From Thalassospira indica (GTDB lineage Bacteria; Pseudomonadota; Alphaproteobacteria; Rhodospirillales; Thalassospiraceae), in assembly GCF_003403095.1 (NCBI RefSeq), contig NZ_CP031555.1, positions 806,001 to 870,000 on the forward strand: DNA of 64,000 bases, read 5' to 3'. Within the stretch, counting starts at the first letter, position 1. Every line of letters starts with the position of its first letter. Of the stretch, positions 53,595 through 62,024 are shown piece after piece. The position numbers and the translations under genes are program-made. Below the pieces are notes generated by a model that was not told where the DNA came from, did not search any database, and worked only from the letters and a program-made list of their open reading frames with translations.

Positions 53595-54035
53595 GTGAAA
53601 AAAGCAGATGTCAAAGAAATGATCATCGAAGCCAAAAAGGCCAAAGGCCTTGGCTGGGAAGAAGTTGCCAGCAAGATCGGCATGTCGCCGGTATGGACGA
53701 CTTCGGTCTGTTTTGGCATGAATTCCGCGCCAAAGGACAAGGCTGACATGCTGGTTGCCCTGTTTGACCTGTCGCCCGAAGCATCGGCTGTCATTCAGGA
53801 ATGCCCGATGAAAATCTGGGATCAGGCGGTGCCGACCGATCCTGCGATCTATCGCCTGTATGAAATCGTCGGTGTCTACGGCGAAACCATCAAGGAAATC
53901 ATCCACGAGAAATTCGGCGATGGCATCATGAGCGCGATCGACTACGAAATGTATATCGAGCGCAAGGAAGACCCGAAGGGTGACCGGGTTGTCATTACCC
54001 TTGATGGTAAATTCCTGAAATACCGCGCCTGGTAA
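53595..54035 (+). CDS. cynS: Cyanate hydratase (cyanase) CynS
   Basis: Cyanase converts cyanate and bicarbonate to ammonia and two CO2. The GTG start at 53595 has GAAGGAGA upstream. At 146 residues it is close to the E. coli enzyme (156). The catalytic residues of the family (R96, E99, S122 in E. coli) align with R87, E90 and S113 here, within PTDPAIYRLYEIVGVYGETIK and KFGDGIMSAIDYEM. The N-terminal helical domain resembles a lambda-repressor fold. It gives the strongest functional clue for the operon: cyanate uptake and use as nitrogen source or detoxification. Confidence 0.97.
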   Translation: MKKADVKEMIIEAKKAKGLGWEEVASKIGMSPVWTTSVCFGMNSAPKDKADMLVALFDLSPEASAVIQECPMKIWDQAVPTDPAIYRLYEIVGVYGETIKEIIHEKFGDGIMSAIDYEMYIERKEDPKGDRVVITLDGKFLKYRAW

Positions 54036-54088
54036 TCAAAGCCAATTGCTGGTTCGCAGTCACTTGGTACGAGCAGTCGCAGTAAACG

Positions 54089-54118
54089 AAACCGGCCTGT
54101 GTCGCGCAGGCCGGTTTT
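54089..54118 (+). terminator. Rho-independent terminator of the cyanate operon
   Basis: Arms AAACCGGCCTG (54089-54099) and CAGGCCGGTTT (54107-54117), followed by T. It lies 54 bases after the cynS stop. Confidence 0.9.
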
Positions 54119-54227
54119 GCCATTCTCCGATCCGGAAACAATAAGTTGCCAGATTGCCGGTGGCGCATTTGTGATGATGGCCTAAATGTTATGGTCAACA
54201 ACACATTGACTTGGAAAGGGCTTTATC

Positions 54228-54932
54228 ATGGCTGATCTGTCGAGCTTCGACATTACCAAACGCTGGCCTGCGAAGAATTCAGACGTTATCCAGCTTTATT
54301 CCCTGCCGACGCCCAACGGGGTGAAGGTTTCGATCATGCTCGAAGAAACCGGTCTGGAGTATGAGCCGCATCTGATCAATATCGGCGAAGACGAAACCTG
54401 GACGCCGGAATTCCTGTCGCTGAACCCGAACGGCAAAATTCCGGCAATCATTGATCCGCATGGACCGAATGGCAAACCGCTTGGTCTGTTTGAATCGGGT
54501 GCGATCATCCAGTATCTGGCGGAAAAAACCGGCAAGTTGTTGCCTGTCGATCCGGCCAAACGGATCGAGGCGATCCAGTGGGTGTATTTCCAGATGGGCG
54601 GGCTTGGTCCGATCTTTGGCCAGCTTGGCTTCTTCCACAAATTTGCCGGCAAGGAGATCGAGGACAAGCGTCCGCTGGATCGGTATCGCAATGAGTCCAA
54701 GCGCCTTTTGGGTGTGCTTGAAACCCGCCTTGAGGGCCGTGACTGGATCATGGGTGATGAATACAGCATTGCCGACATTGCGTCGCTTGGCTGGGTGCGC
54801 AACCTGATCGGTTTTTATGACGCGGGTAGCCTTGTTGATTATCACGAGTTCAAAAACGTTCCGGCGTGGCTGGAGCGTGGTCTTGATCGCCCGGCCGTTC
54901 AGCGCGGACTGAACATTCCGGCCCGCGATTAA
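54228..54932 (+). CDS. Glutathione S-transferase (YfcG/YghU-like, nu class)
   Basis: A 234-residue cytoplasmic GST. The thioredoxin-fold half spans residues 19-105, with YSLPTPNGVKVSIMLEE, LNPNGKIPAIIDP (cis-proline) and LFESGAIIQYLAEKTG (Glu-Ser that binds glutathione). The helical half contains EYSIADIASLGWV. The TPNGVKV and GKIPAIIDP pattern with the long FQMGGLGPIFGQ segment matches nu-class enzymes such as E. coli YfcG and YghU, which act as disulfide-bond reductases. It is monocistronic between two terminator-like hairpins. Confidence 0.92.
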   Translation: MADLSSFDITKRWPAKNSDVIQLYSLPTPNGVKVSIMLEETGLEYEPHLINIGEDETWTPEFLSLNPNGKIPAIIDPHGPNGKPLGLFESGAIIQYLAEKTGKLLPVDPAKRIEAIQWVYFQMGGLGPIFGQLGFFHKFAGKEIEDKRPLDRYRNESKRLLGVLETRLEGRDWIMGDEYSIADIASLGWVRNLIGFYDAGSLVDYHEFKNVPAWLERGLDRPAVQRGLNIPARD

Positions 54933-54945
54933 TCCCCGCTGATTT

Positions 54946-54980
54946 TGACCGGATGGAGACAAATGCTTTTCATCCGGTCA
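54946..54980 (+). terminator. Inverted repeat after the GST gene
   Basis: Perfect arms TGACCGGATG (54946-54955) and CATCCGGTCA (54971-54980) with a 15-base loop. It is 14 bases after the GST stop. No T-run follows directly, so termination strength is uncertain. Confidence 0.5.
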
Positions 54981-55035
54981 GGCTGGCCTTAATTAGGAGG
55001 GCATTCATTGTCCCACGAAGTTAAGAGACCAATTC

Positions 55036-56202
55036 ATGACCAGCCGCATCAAGGACGCCGCCCTTGCCCAACAGATCACTGACGAGGCCCTTGCCTGGCG
55101 CGAGGTGATTTGTCCGGTGACGGCGAAATACGGAAACTATGTCGCCAAGCGTGATCTGCGCGACAAAACCATCGTCAGTTTCCAGCACGTTCTTGAAGAC
55201 ACCATTCCCACCTTGCTGCCGTTTGTGAAGGCCGGCGCCAGGGTCAAGGTTGGCGCATGTAACCCTGATAGTACTGATGATGCGGCCGCCGCCTACCTTG
55301 CCGCCCATGGGGTCGAGGTCCATGCCTTTTCCGGCATGACGCCCGATGAATACGCCCAAAGCATCGATATCCTGTCGTCCGAGCCCGCTGACATCATTGC
55401 CGATATGGGCGGGGAGCTGATTGAGGCGTTTGTCAAAAAAGGTCACAAGGTCGACGGCGCGCTTGAAGCGACCACGACCGGTGTGCACCGGGTTGAGAAG
55501 CTTGATTATTCCTTCCCGGTGTTTAACTGGAACGATATCGCGATCAAGGATCGCCTGCATAACCGCCACCATGTGGCGCAGGAAATGTGGCCGGTCTTTT
55601 CGAATGTTACGGGGCTTGCACTGTATGGGCGCACGGTTCTTGTGATCGGCTTTGGCCCGGTCGGGCGTGGTGTGGCCGAACGTGCGCGCAATCTGGGTGC
55701 GGTGGTATCAGTCGCCGAACGCGATCCGGTCCGCGCCCTTGAGGCGCAGCATCATGGTTGCCGGGTTGTCAGCCTTGAAGATGGCCTGAAGGAATGCGCG
55801 ATCATTGTCACCGCCACCGGCCTTTCCGGCATTCTGGGCGAGAAACAAATCAAACAGTGCCGTCGCGGCGCGATATTGGTCAATGTCGGGCATTCCAATA
55901 CCGAGATCGATGTCAAATGGCTTGATACCCAGACGCGCACGAAAATGCGCCGTCATATCGAACGGTTCGAGCTTGTTAACAGCCGCGAGGTTTATCTGCT
56001 GAACCGGGGTAGCTTGTTGAACCTGGCACCGGGTATGGGGGGATCGGGCAAGGATCTGTTTGATCCGTTTTCGGCCATTCTGATCCGCGGCATCGACTGG
56101 CTGGCATCGGGCGGGGCGGCATCCTTCAAACCGGGCTTTTATGCCTATCCGGAAGATGTCGAACGCGAAATCGCCGAGGCGATCCTGCAATCGCACAGCT
56201 AA
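55036..56202 (+). CDS. S-adenosylhomocysteine hydrolase-like NAD-binding protein (divergent paralogue)
   Basis: A 388-residue protein with clear overall similarity to adenosylhomocysteinase: SFQHVLEDTIPTLLPFV (H51 matches the family His55 of rat), TTTGVHRVEKL (146-156), NWNDIAIKDRLHN (164-176), the Rossmann motif GFGPVGRG (205-212) and VGHSNTEID (284-292). Several catalytic positions differ: the second Glu of EETTTG is Ala (A145), the Asp two before the GG of DDGG is kept but the next is Met, and the Asp four after the catalytic lysine (K171) is His (H175). The C-terminal Lys-x-x-x-Tyr tail that closes the NAD site is missing. True SAH hydrolase activity is doubtful. Confidence 0.8.
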   Translation: MTSRIKDAALAQQITDEALAWREVICPVTAKYGNYVAKRDLRDKTIVSFQHVLEDTIPTLLPFVKAGARVKVGACNPDSTDDAAAAYLAAHGVEVHAFSGMTPDEYAQSIDILSSEPADIIADMGGELIEAFVKKGHKVDGALEATTTGVHRVEKLDYSFPVFNWNDIAIKDRLHNRHHVAQEMWPVFSNVTGLALYGRTVLVIGFGPVGRGVAERARNLGAVVSVAERDPVRALEAQHHGCRVVSLEDGLKECAIIVTATGLSGILGEKQIKQCRRGAILVNVGHSNTEIDVKWLDTQTRTKMRRHIERFELVNSREVYLLNRGSLLNLAPGMGGSGKDLFDPFSAILIRGIDWLASGGAASFKPGFYAYPEDVEREIAEAILQSHS

Positions 56203-56220
56203 TGACCAGTCCGGAATAAG

Positions 56221-56242
56221 GGGTGTCCGAACAGGGGCACCC
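56221..56242 (+). terminator. Weak terminator-like hairpin
   Basis: GGGTG (56221-56225) and CACCC (56238-56242) with a nested CC/GG pair, followed by TTTGATCGCTTTTC. It lies 19 bases after the SAH-hydrolase-like gene. Confidence 0.45.
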
Positions 56243-56441
56243 TTTGATCGCTTTTCACTTAATGCGGGGGCAAGTTGCTGAAATTGAAAATCTTTTGCAG
56301 CTCCCCTGATACGATTTGATACATTTTTCAGGGGTTTCCGGGATAATTTAACGAAAATTATTTGTTTAAATCAAAGCGTCGAATGGCGCGTGTTGGTATT
56401 GTTATTTCACGGGCCTTTAATGGATTTTCAGGAACCAGCCC

Positions 56442-57779
56442 ATGAAAAACATCACGCGCATATATTTTGGAACGTTGCTTGGTCTTTCCGCCCTGTGGTT
56501 GGCGGTTAATCCTGATATTTTTGCCGTTCAGGACTTTGTCGGTTTTCGGAACCTGATGGTTCAGTATTCCGGGTTTCTTGCCTTTGGCATGATGAGCCTG
56601 ATCCTGTTTTTGTCGATCCGCCCGGTGTGGTTGACACGCCGTTTGGGCGGGTTGGACAAGGCGTATCGTTTGCATAAATGGCTTGGCATTACGGTGCTGG
56701 TGGTGGCGACCATGCATTGGGCGTGGCGGATGGCACCGAAATGGGCGGTGGCGCTTGAACTTCTTGAACCGCGCCGGCGTGGGCCACGTCCGGACGGGGC
56801 GGGCATGCATTGGGCGCAGTCGTTGTTTCTTGAATATCGCGGGCTTGCGGAAAGTATCGGTGAGTGGGCGTTTTATAGTGCAGTTGCCCTGATCTTGGTC
56901 GCGTTGATCAAGTGCATTCCATATCGCTGGTTTGCCAAGACACATACGGTTCTGGCGGTGATTTATCTGGCGCTGGTGTTTCACAGCATCGTCTTGCTTG
57001 ATTTCACGAACTGGGCGACGCCGGTTGGTTGGGCGTTGGCAGTGATGGTGCTGGTGGGGTCGGTATCGGCGATCCTTGTTCTGCTGGGACAAATCGGTGC
57101 CGGACGCCGATCCACGGGCGAGGTTGTCGAAGTCGATTATCTTCCTGAGATGCAATCACTTCAGATTTCGATCAAATCCGATGGCGGATGGAAAGGGCAC
57201 CGTGCCGGGCAATTCGCCTTTGTCCGTTTTGGCAACAGCAACGAACCGCATCCATTTACCATTGCATCCGCATGGCAAGATGGCGTTTCGGGACTGACGA
57301 TAATCGCCAAGAAACTAGGCGATTATACCAACACGCTTTACGAGACCCTGAAGCCGGGCGACCCGGTTGCACTTGAAGGTCCTTATGGCACCTTTACGCT
57401 GCAGCGTGATCAGAGCCATCAAATCTGGATTTCCGGCGGTATCGGATTAACACCGTTCGTTGCCTGGCTTGAGGATCTGGTGGCCAATCCAATGAGGCGC
57501 GAGATCGATTTCTATCAGGTGGCACCGCATTGCGATGGCAAGCTGATGGCGCGGATCAAGGATTTGTCGGCGCGCGCCGGGGTGCGGTTGCATGAATGGC
57601 GTGATGCCCGGGATGGTTTCCTGACGGGCGAAAGGCTGCGCGGCGATATTGCGCATTGGCAGAAGGCCGGTGTGTGGTTCTGCGGGCCAAGCGGCTTTGG
57701 GCAGGCGATCAAGGACGATCTGGTCGCGGCAGGATTGCCAAGCCGGGCCTTCCATCAGGAGCTGTTTGATTTCAGATAA
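56442..57779 (+). CDS. Ferric-reductase-like flavocytochrome (ferredoxin reductase family)
   Basis: A 445-residue membrane flavocytochrome. The N-terminal half has about six helices of the ferric-reductase domain, with paired heme-binding histidines: H in RLHKWLGITVLV and TMHWAW, and H in KTHTVLAVIYLALVFHSIV. The C-terminal half is a ferredoxin-NADP reductase-type module: FAD motif HPFTIAS, the GPYGTF phosphate loop, and NAD motif WISGGIGLTPFVAWLEDL. Such proteins move electrons from NAD(P)H across the membrane to iron, oxygen or methionine sulfoxide reductase partners. Substrate unknown; no MsrP gene is adjacent. Confidence 0.88.
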   Translation: MKNITRIYFGTLLGLSALWLAVNPDIFAVQDFVGFRNLMVQYSGFLAFGMMSLILFLSIRPVWLTRRLGGLDKAYRLHKWLGITVLVVATMHWAWRMAPKWAVALELLEPRRRGPRPDGAGMHWAQSLFLEYRGLAESIGEWAFYSAVALILVALIKCIPYRWFAKTHTVLAVIYLALVFHSIVLLDFTNWATPVGWALAVMVLVGSVSAILVLLGQIGAGRRSTGEVVEVDYLPEMQSLQISIKSDGGWKGHRAGQFAFVRFGNSNEPHPFTIASAWQDGVSGLTIIAKKLGDYTNTLYETLKPGDPVALEGPYGTFTLQRDQSHQIWISGGIGLTPFVAWLEDLVANPMRREIDFYQVAPHCDGKLMARIKDLSARAGVRLHEWRDARDGFLTGERLRGDIAHWQKAGVWFCGPSGFGQAIKDDLVAAGLPSRAFHQELFDFR

Positions 57780-57794
57780 GCACCAAGAGTTCCG

Positions 57795-57836
57795 AAAAAA
57801 AACGGGCGGTTCGTGATTGAACCGCCCGCTTTTCGT
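57795..57836. terminator. Bidirectional rho-independent terminator
   Basis: Arms CGGGCGGTTC (57803-57812) and GAACCGCCCG (57819-57828), flanked by an A-run on the left (a T-run on the minus strand) and CTTTTCG on the right. It lies between the convergent flavocytochrome and chemoreceptor genes. Confidence 0.9.
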
Positions 57837-57867
57837 TTGTTCGTTATCAAGAGTGGTTCGGGTACGC

Positions 57868-59958
57868 CTAGGATTTGTACCCGATCCGAAGATTGCCCCA
57901 CTGTTCGCCATTGACGATGATTGGAACGTCGCATTCCTTCATGAAGACGACGCTGTTGCCCATGTCGCGGAAATAGGTCTGGAGCAGGTGGGGCTTGGTA
58001 TTGCGCCCGGCCATCAGACCGGCACGGTCATCAAAGATGCGCCGGTTGCGGCAATTGCCCATGTTCCAGGCGGGTTCGCCCGGTCTTTGCGGTTGGCTGT
58101 AGACCTTGTTGTGGGTAGGCAGATAGCCGTTGGTATCCACCCCGGCGGCAAAGACGATATGTTCGTCCTTTGCAAGAATGGCTTCTTGCAGCGGGGTGAA
58201 GTTGCGGTCGGTAAAGGGCACATACGGCGTCATGAACTGCTTGGGATCGGTGCCGTCAATCGGCTCGTAGCGGGTGTTGAACAGATCATCATGGGTGAAT
58301 TCGTGACTGCGCAAACCGCCTTCAAGAACCTTGCCCAACTCGCCGGCCAGTTGCTTGCCGAGATCGGCAATCTTGGCGTCATGTTCGTGGGTTTTCTTAA
58401 GCAGTCCCAAAATGACCTTGGTTGCTTCGTCGTCGATTTCGGTGAACTGGATGTGGGTTCCGAGTGTCGAGTATGCTTTGACCGTCCCCTTAAGCCGAGT
58501 GCCATCGGTCATCGTGATCGTGATTGCTTTGTTGCGGTCATCTTCGCTGGCATCAATACGCGCAAGCAGGCCGGCAAGCGACATGTCCGCCGTCACACCT
58601 TGGCGCACATCACCATTGCCAAAGTCGACCTTGATATCAACCGCAATCGGAACCCGTTCTTCGTGACGGCGATTGGTGTTGTCTGCACTGCGCAGAACCA
58701 TGCGGAAGCGCGTTTCCATCTCGTTGATATCATTGCGGATATTCGAAGACAGAATGCGAAGGTTTTCCGCCGTCTGGCTGGCATTGTGCGACTTGTGGCT
58801 GGCCAGTTCGATGTCGCCGGAAATGCCCTGCATGTGGGTGGAAACTTCCTGCGCACTTGTCGAGATTTCGGCAATGGCAGCTGTTTGTTGTTCGACCGAT
58901 GCCGAGATATCGCTTGAAAGCTGGCTGACTTCGTCAATCGCGCCACCGATGCCCTCAATCGCGGTGACCGCCTCGGATGTGGCGCCCTGAATCGCGGTAA
59001 TCTGGGCGTTGATATCAAGGATGGCTTTTTCGGTCTGGGTGGCGAGGTTCTTGACCTCGTTGGCGACCACGGCAAAACCCTTGCCGGCGTCGCCGGCGCG
59101 TGCGGCCTCGATCGTGGCGTTGAGTGCCAGCATCTTGGTCTGATCAGAAATGCGTTTGACGATATCAACAACCTTGCCAATCTCGGTCGCGGTTTCCGAC
59201 AGGCTGCCCATTGTGGTGGATGTTTCCTGGGCGCGGGTGACGGCCTGACTGGCAATGTCATTGGTTTTATGAATACGTTCGGCAATTTCGTGGCTGGATG
59301 CCTGCAACTCCTCGGTCGCGGATGCCACGGTGGCGACATTGCTGCTGGCGACTTCGGTGGTGGCAGTGATGCGCTCTACCAGTTGGGAAAGCTCGCTGGC
59401 ATCACTTTCCATGGCCTGCGCCACATCATTGGTGCGCCCGGCCTGGAAGCCAACCTCGGAAATGATGTTGTCGGTTTCACGTTCGATGATTTCCGACATC
59501 GACTGGATTTCAGAGGCGGAACGCTGGTTGGCCAAAACGGTCTGGCGCGCCGATATCAGGCTGCCCATATCCGCCATCAGCAGGCATCGCGCCGCATCAG
59601 CCGCCCCAGTGCCGCCCTTGGACCGCGCAGCAAGCGTTGCGCAAAGTGCTGAAACCTTGTGGTAGGCCAGTACAATGTGATCAGGAGCCAGTCCGATGAC
59701 CGCATTGGCCAGAACGTGCTCATTAAAGCATTGGTTGAATGCATCAGGGCTGTTTGCGTTGATCAGCGTTGCAAAACGTCGGGACAGTTCGGCAACATGA
59801 TGTTGCGGATCACTTGGCGCAGCACTGCTTTGGCCGATCCCCAAAAGTTCGGTGACCAGATTTTCTGCAAGCTGTTCTCCATGTTGCGCAAACAATTCCG
59901 AGGCGGCATTTATACGCGCATAGATTGTACTTTCTGGCATTGCAGAGCTGTGATTCAT
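57868..59958 (-). CDS. Soluble methyl-accepting chemotaxis protein with PilZ and C-terminal sensor domains
   Basis: A 696-residue chemoreceptor with no membrane segment. Residues 1-150 form a helical N-terminal domain I cannot name. Residues 155-425 are the MCP coiled coil, with the signalling tip near 269-309 ([21 protein letters not shown]...). Residues 430-515 look like a PilZ c-di-GMP domain: RRHEERVP (RxxxR) and DMSLAGL (DxSxxG). Residues 550-696 are a further domain with [28 protein letters not shown] and a tail rich in C, N and G. Placing PilZ after the MCP tip is unusual. No che genes are near. Confidence 0.88.
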   Translation of the reverse strand: MNHSSAMPESTIYARINAASELFAQHGEQLAENLVTELLGIGQSSAAPSDPQHHVAELSRRFATLINANSPDAFNQCFNEHVLANAVIGLAPDHIVLAYHKVSALCATLAARSKGGTGAADAARCLLMADMGSLISARQTVLANQRSASEIQSMSEIIERETDNIISEVGFQAGRTNDVAQAMESDASELSQLVERITATTEVASSNVATVASATEELQASSHEIAERIHKTNDIASQAVTRAQETSTTMGSLSETATEIGKVVDIVKRISDQTKMLALNATIEAARAGDAGKGFAVVANEVKNLATQTEKAILDINAQITAIQGATSEAVTAIEGIGGAIDEVSQLSSDISASVEQQTAAIAEISTSAQEVSTHMQGISGDIELASHKSHNASQTAENLRILSSNIRNDINEMETRFRMVLRSADNTNRRHEERVPIAVDIKVDFGNGDVRQGVTADMSLAGLLARIDASEDDRNKAITITMTDGTRLKGTVKAYSTLGTHIQFTEIDDEATKVILGLLKKTHEHDAKIADLGKQLAGELGKVLEGGLRSHEFTHDDLFNTRYEPIDGTDPKQFMTPYVPFTDRNFTPLQEAILAKDEHIVFAAGVDTNGYLPTHNKVYSQPQRPGEPAWNMGNCRNRRIFDDRAGLMAGRNTKPHLLQTYFRDMGNSVVFMKECDVPIIVNGEQWGNLRIGYKS

Positions 59959-60094
59959 TTGCCATTCTCTCCCTTATTCCCGGCGGACCTTTTAGCCCGA
60001 TTTTTTTCACAGACTTTCAGTGGTCTGCGTGTGCTTTTGGGGAGTGTATCACTACTGGTAAGTCCAAAATATATCATACTTTAGGTTGATATGG

Positions 60095-60121
60095 AAAAAG
60101 GCCCGCCAGTGTCGGCGGGCC
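60095..60121 (-). terminator. Rho-independent terminator of the mcd transcript
   Basis: Arms GGCCCGCC (60100-60107) and GGCGGGCC (60114-60121) with a six-base loop, followed on the minus strand by TTTTT. It lies 75 bases after the mcd stop and 137 bases before the chemoreceptor start. Confidence 0.9.
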
Positions 60122-60195
60122 AAGTTTGCCCTCGGTGTTCACGGGGGCCACGGTTCGAATGAGAATTTTATCAGTATTTCAGAATGTTATGTCGT

Positions 60196-61863
60196 TCACC
60201 GGGTCAGAATGCCGCGCGTGACCACCTGTGCCTGAATTTCGGCAGCCCCTTCGAAAATGTTCAGAATGCGCGCATCACACAGCACGCGGCTGATCTGATA
60301 TTCAAGCGCATAGCCGTTGCCGCCGTGAATCTGCAGGGCGTTGTCGGCATTCGACCATGCGACGCGCGCGCCCAGAAGCTTGGCCATGCCGGCCTCGATA
60401 TCGCAGCGGATATCCTGATCCTTTTCAAAGGCCGAGAAATAGGTCAGCTGGCGGGCGATCATGGTTTCAACTACCATCCATGCCACTTTGCCGTATACGC
60501 GTGGGAAGGCGTAAAGCGGCTTGGAAAACTGGACGCGATCCTTGGCATAACGCATGCCGATCTCAAGCGCGTTCTGGGCGACGCCGACAGCACGGGCTGC
60601 GGTCTGAATACGGGCCGACTCAAAGGTCGCCATCAATTGTTTGAAGCCCTGACCTTCTTCGCCACCCAAAAGGTTCTCGGTCGGGACTCCGAACCCGTCA
60701 AAGGAAAGCTCGTATTCTTTCATGCCGCGATAACCAAGCACCTCGATCTCGCCACCCGACATGCCATCGGCCGGGAACGGGTTTTTATCGGTGCCACGTG
60801 GTTTTTCGGCCAGCAGCATCGACAAGCCACGATAACCGGACTCGTCGGGGTTGGTGCGGGTCAGAAGCGTCATCAGATCAGACCGTGCGGCATGGGTGAT
60901 CCATGTCTTGTTGCCAGTGACCTTATAGGTATCGCCATCCTTGACCGCACGCGTGCGCAGGTGGGCCAGATCCGATCCATTGTTGGGTTCGGTAAAGACC
61001 GCAGTTGGCAGGATTTCACCCGATGCCAGTTTGGGCAGGTAATGTTCCTTTTGCGCGTCGGTCCCGCCAAGGCGGATCAGTTCGGCGGCAATTTCGGAAC
61101 GTGTTCCAAGTGACCCGACACCGATATAGCCACGCGACAGTTCCTCGGTGACAACGCACATCGCGGTTTTGCCCATGCCAAGGCCACCGAATTCTTCGGG
61201 GATGGTCAGGCCGAAAACGCCGAGTTCAGACATTTCATTGACGATTTCAATCGGGATCAGCTCGTCACGTTCGTGCCAGCCATGGGCATGCGGCGATACC
61301 TTTTCCTCAACAAAGCGGCGGAATTGATCGCGCACCATATCAAGGGTTTCGTCTTCAAGACCGGTTTCGCCAAAGCGACCGGTATCAAGGCTGTCTTCGA
61401 TTTCAGCCGCAATCGCCCGGCGTGCGGCATCGGAATTGCCACCACGTGCAAGGGTCGCAACCGATGGGTTGGCAGCAAGGGATGCAATCAGGTCATCAGA
61501 AACGCCAAGGGTCGAAAGACGGATGATTTCACCCTGTGACATCGGAATGCCACCGATGATCTGGGCCAGATATTCCCCAAACGCCGATTGCAGGATCAGT
61601 TGTTCGAGATTGCTGAACTTGCCCTGGTCCTTAAGGCGGTTTGCCCATGCCTTCATCTGGCCAAGGGCGGTGACATAGGTAGTGAACCAGGCAAAGCCGT
61701 GTGCGGCAAACTGGTTGTCATCAAAGGCATCGGCATTGACCCGGCCATCGACCGTTACGGCAGTCCGCAGCGCATATTCGGCCGCGTCATAAACCGGGCT
61801 GAGTGCCGCAAGGGAGTCATCGCACAAACGTTCGAGGTCGGGCAAAAGGGCGTTGTTCGTCAT
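60196..61863 (-). CDS. mcd: Methylsuccinyl-CoA dehydrogenase (ethylmalonyl-CoA pathway)
   Basis: A 555-residue acyl-CoA dehydrogenase. The first ~165 residues are a helical extension absent from short-chain enzymes but present in methylsuccinyl-CoA dehydrogenases. The core shows ELGVFGLTIPEEFGGLGMGK, the FAD signature TAVFTEPNNGSDLAHLRTRA, TWITHAA, and the C-terminal ALQIHGGNGYALEYQISRVLCDARILNIFEGAAEIQ. The enzyme oxidises (2S)-methylsuccinyl-CoA to mesaconyl-CoA, donating electrons to ETF. Its position after ccr and near ecm makes this assignment much more likely than a generic acyl-CoA dehydrogenase. Confidence 0.9.
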   Translation of the reverse strand: MTNNALLPDLERLCDDSLAALSPVYDAAEYALRTAVTVDGRVNADAFDDNQFAAHGFAWFTTYVTALGQMKAWANRLKDQGKFSNLEQLILQSAFGEYLAQIIGGIPMSQGEIIRLSTLGVSDDLIASLAANPSVATLARGGNSDAARRAIAAEIEDSLDTGRFGETGLEDETLDMVRDQFRRFVEEKVSPHAHGWHERDELIPIEIVNEMSELGVFGLTIPEEFGGLGMGKTAMCVVTEELSRGYIGVGSLGTRSEIAAELIRLGGTDAQKEHYLPKLASGEILPTAVFTEPNNGSDLAHLRTRAVKDGDTYKVTGNKTWITHAARSDLMTLLTRTNPDESGYRGLSMLLAEKPRGTDKNPFPADGMSGGEIEVLGYRGMKEYELSFDGFGVPTENLLGGEEGQGFKQLMATFESARIQTAARAVGVAQNALEIGMRYAKDRVQFSKPLYAFPRVYGKVAWMVVETMIARQLTYFSAFEKDQDIRCDIEAGMAKLLGARVAWSNADNALQIHGGNGYALEYQISRVLCDARILNIFEGAAEIQAQVVTRGILTR

Positions 61864-61953
61864 TCTTCGGGTCCTCGGATCAGGTCCTCGTCGTGCAATC
61901 CTGTGGGGCGATTGCGCGGATCAGTTATGAATGCATCAAAGCATCAAGGGTGG

Positions 61954-61998
61954 TGGCACCCCATGCGCAGATCGGGCGAGAATGCGCGCGGGGTGCCA
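61954..61998 (-). other. Long hairpin between ccr and mcd
   Basis: Perfect 9-bp arms TGGCACCCC (61954-61962) and GGGGTGCCA (61990-61998), with ATGCGC/GCGC sequences inside that can extend the stem. There is no T-run. It lies 27 bases after the ccr stop, within the presumed ccr-mcd transcript, and could stabilise the 3' end of ccr or reduce read-through into mcd. Confidence 0.5.
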
Positions 61999-62024
61999 GC
62001 TATCAGTCGAAGATTAATGTGGGA

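Noticed and set aside
57817..58917. 366-codon open frame antisense to the chemoreceptor gene
   Set aside because: It overlaps the terminator and the well-supported chemoreceptor; no motif.
60148..60170. tRNA-like GGTTCGAAT sequence
   Set aside because: No cloverleaf can be built around it and no acceptor stem or CCA is present.
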